The notes under the pieces: model-generated
Databases searched by the model: none
The model's input: only the letters and a program-made list of their open reading frames with translations
Told to the model about the DNA's origin: nothing
From: Lactarius indigo
Lineage: Eukaryota; Basidiomycota; Agaricomycetes; Russulales; Russulaceae
Direction of reading: 5' to 3'
DNA: 64,000 nucleotides
Assembly (NCBI GenBank): GCA_025766275.1
Contig: JAFKAC010000007.1
Location: 1,488,001 to 1,552,000 of the forward strand
In this document: positions 62,106 through 64,000 of the stretch, piece by piece
How positions within the stretch are numbered: the first letter of the stretch is position 1
Layout of the letters: every line of letters starts with the position of its first letter
Program-made: the position numbers and the translations under genes

Positions 62106-64000
62106 TTATGCCAACTCCTCCGTCGCCGCGGCGTACGTCTCGCTCTGGTTCAGCGCGCGCTCGTACCGCCGCCGGCCCTCGTGCAGCGCAAAGGACGACC
62201 CGGCGAGCGCGAAGAGCAAGAGCAAGTCGTCGAGCGGCAGCGCCTCTGTCTGGAATATCGCCTGCATGAAGGGTATGTATATGAGCCCGAGCTGCGACAG
62301 GAACGAGATCGCCACTGTGACGACGAGCATCCGGTTCTGCGTCAGGCCGCAGCCGAGCCCGCGGTTCTGGACCGCCGAGATGAGGTCTAGGAAAACGAAG
62401 CAGGAGAAGGTCTGCAGGGTAGTAGTTGGGGTGAGCAACCAACAGTCTGTAATGGAAGCGCACGCACCATGGTCTGGTCGCGCCGCGACATGCGCTGGTC
62501 GTCCGATAGCGCAAAGTAGTAGACGAAGAGCGTGGCGATGACGATGACGGACGCGGAAAAGGCGACGCGGGAGAGGATGCGGCGGCTGATGATCGGTTCG
62601 TCCTTCTTCCGCGGCGGTTTGCGCATCACGTCGTGGTCGATGGGGTCAACGCCGAGCGACTGGCTCGGTGGACCTGTAGGTAGGCATCAGCACCAATGTT
62701 AGACTCATAGCAGAGTTGGTACGGGAGCGCTTACCATCCATGAGGATGTTGATGAATAGGATCTGCATCGCGTTGAGTGGGTTGCTCAGCCCGAACATCG
62801 TGCTCAGCGTGATGAGGGTAAGCGCCGCTGCCGCGGTGCTGAGCTGGAAGGACAGGAAGTTTTGGATATTGTGGAAATATTGACTTTCCTGCAACGCCGA
62901 TCAGCACGACTTAGCCAGGCGACTGACGAACACGACGACGTACCCTCCTCGACGGCTGGCAGGATGGTACTAAAGTTGTCGTCCACGAGGATGACATCCG
63001 CGGCTTCCTTCGCGACGTCAGTCCCAGCTCTTGCCCATCGACACCCCAATATCCGCCATCTTCAGCGCCGGCGCGTCGTTAACTGCAGCACGGCACGCAT
63101 CAGAACTATAAAACAAACGAGTAAACAAGATGCACTCACCTCCGTCGCCGGTCATCGCTACGACGGCACCGCGAGCCTGGAACGCCCCCACGATCGCCAT
63201 CTTGTGCTTCGGGCTCGTGCGCGCAAACACGCTCACATTGCCCACACGCTCGCACAGCTGCGCAGCGCTCATACGGTCCAGCGCCGCACCCGTCAGACAC
63301 GCTCCTGCGCTTGTCGCGCCACGCAGCCCTAGCGACCGCGCGACCGACAGCGCTGTCTCCTCCGCATCGCCCGTGATCATCACGACTTGCACGCCCCCAC
63401 TCTGCAGGAGCGCTACGGCATCCGCGACGCCCTTACGCGGCGGGTCGAGCATCGCGACGAAGCCCGCAAACACCAGGTGCGTCTTCTCCTTCTCTCCGAA
63501 TCCGAGCCCACTGCTACTGCTGCCGCCGCTACTCATGGGTGTAGCGCTGGCGGAAGGAGACGGCGCGCGGGATGGCACGGAGGAGTTCTGTGTTGAGGTG
63601 GCTGGCTCAATGCTGCCATAGCCGTATGCCATCGCGAGCACGCGCAAGCCCACGCGCGGCGGCAGGCTTGAGCCTTGCCGGCGATTACGGAGCGCATGTT
63701 CGCGTCGAGCGCGGGTGTCGAGTCCTCGGCGACGTAGTAGAACTTGCATCGAGGGAGGAGCGCATCGATGCTGCCTTTGATGTAGTACACCTCGCGCACG
63801 GCGTTGTTGAGCTGGGAGGCGCCTAGGCTCGTCTGGCCTGTGGTCGTATGCGTACCAGAGACGGCCATGCTCTTCGATTCTGAACTGAACGGGCGTTCAA
63901 AGACGCGTGTGAAGGTCTATGGGGGAGCGTGTCGACACGGGCTGCGGCGTGGTTCAGGTTGGAAGGCATGGCCTTACCTGACGTGGGTCGGGGAGGTTGA
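62106..64000 (-). CDS. PMR1: Secretory-pathway Ca2+/Mn2+ P-type ATPase (PMR1/SPCA), C-terminal part
   Basis: Golgi pump for Ca and Mn. The gene enters from the right edge on the minus strand; the 5' half including DKTGT is outside. Present are the nucleotide-binding part ([28 protein letters not shown]), [80 protein letters not shown] across an intron, [20 protein letters not shown], then the C-terminal helices ([60 protein letters not shown]). Last exons 62735-62890, 62673-62468 and 62411-62106. The [17 protein letters not shown] block is typical of SPCA. Frame breaks of one extra base occur near 63026 and 62875, plus some in the first exon. Confidence 0.92.

Overview
The window is fungal nuclear DNA. 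Nearly every gene is cut by short (about 45-65 nt) GT-AG introns. A divergent H2A/H2B pair sits beside single-copy housekeeping genes. Several families typical of mushroom-forming Basidiomycota are present: a multi-exon seven-helix-type membrane protein, a fungal HNH nuclease-domain protein, an Egh16/GAS-like secreted protein and a GAR-domain fragment. I infer an agaricomycete. A plant-associated lineage such as Ceratobasidiaceae/Rhizoctonia is possible but not shown.

Layout. 1-1611: 3' end of a Cu-type P-ATPase with broken frames. 3.2-3.5 kb: small secreted cysteine-knot-like protein. 5.0-6.6 kb: divergent histones H2A and H2B. 6.9-7.7 kb: ERG2. 8.2-9.0 kb: signal peptidase subunit SPC2. 9.3-11.0 kb: protoporphyrinogen oxidase (HEM14). 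11.2-11.9 kb: small one-helix protein. 12.1-13.8 kb: PWI/SR splicing protein (SRRM1-like). 14.3-16.0 kb: HNH-domain gene. 16.5-19.6 kb: MFS transporter. 19.7-21.1 kb: mitochondrial Met-tRNA formyltransferase. 21.7-22.7 kb: disordered protein. 22.9-24.7 kb: one-finger C2H2 protein. 25.9-28.9 kb: PWP2 (UTP-B). 30.0-31.7 kb: multi-helix membrane protein. 32.2-32.95 kb: GAR-domain fragment. 34.5-36.1 kb: uncharacterised, possibly pore-former-like protein. 37.8-39.7 kb: HEI10/CCNB1IP1-like RING protein. 41.2-43.6 kb: GFA1. 45.4-48.4 kb: Sec2-type Rab exchange factor. 48.8-50.2 kb: intradiol dioxygenase. 50.3-56.5 kb: a tandem segmental duplication carrying two secreted-protein genes and an SR-rich gene plus its truncated copy. 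56.7-58.2 kb: saccharopine-dehydrogenase-like oxidoreductase. 60.5-61.3 kb: hydrophobic secreted protein. 62.1-64.0 kb: 3' part of a PMR1-type Ca/Mn ATPase running off the right edge.

The genes form no pathway cluster. Most are independent housekeeping functions: chromatin, rRNA processing, splicing, ER signal peptidase, sterol and haem synthesis, chitin precursor supply, exocytosis, and metal transport. The accessory content is the secreted proteins, the HNH gene and the duplicated 50-56 kb block.

Single-base frame breaks occur inside highly conserved protein stretches of many genes (the Cu-ATPase, ERG2, HEM14, GFA1, Sec2, dioxygenase, oxidoreductase, PMR1). Most are repaired by removing one base, which suggests insertion-type consensus errors more than mass pseudogenisation. 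Other genes (histones, SPC2, SRRM1-like, FMT1, C2H2, PWP2, membrane protein) read cleanly. Spans given for multi-exon genes therefore cover start to stop including introns, and some junctions are approximate.
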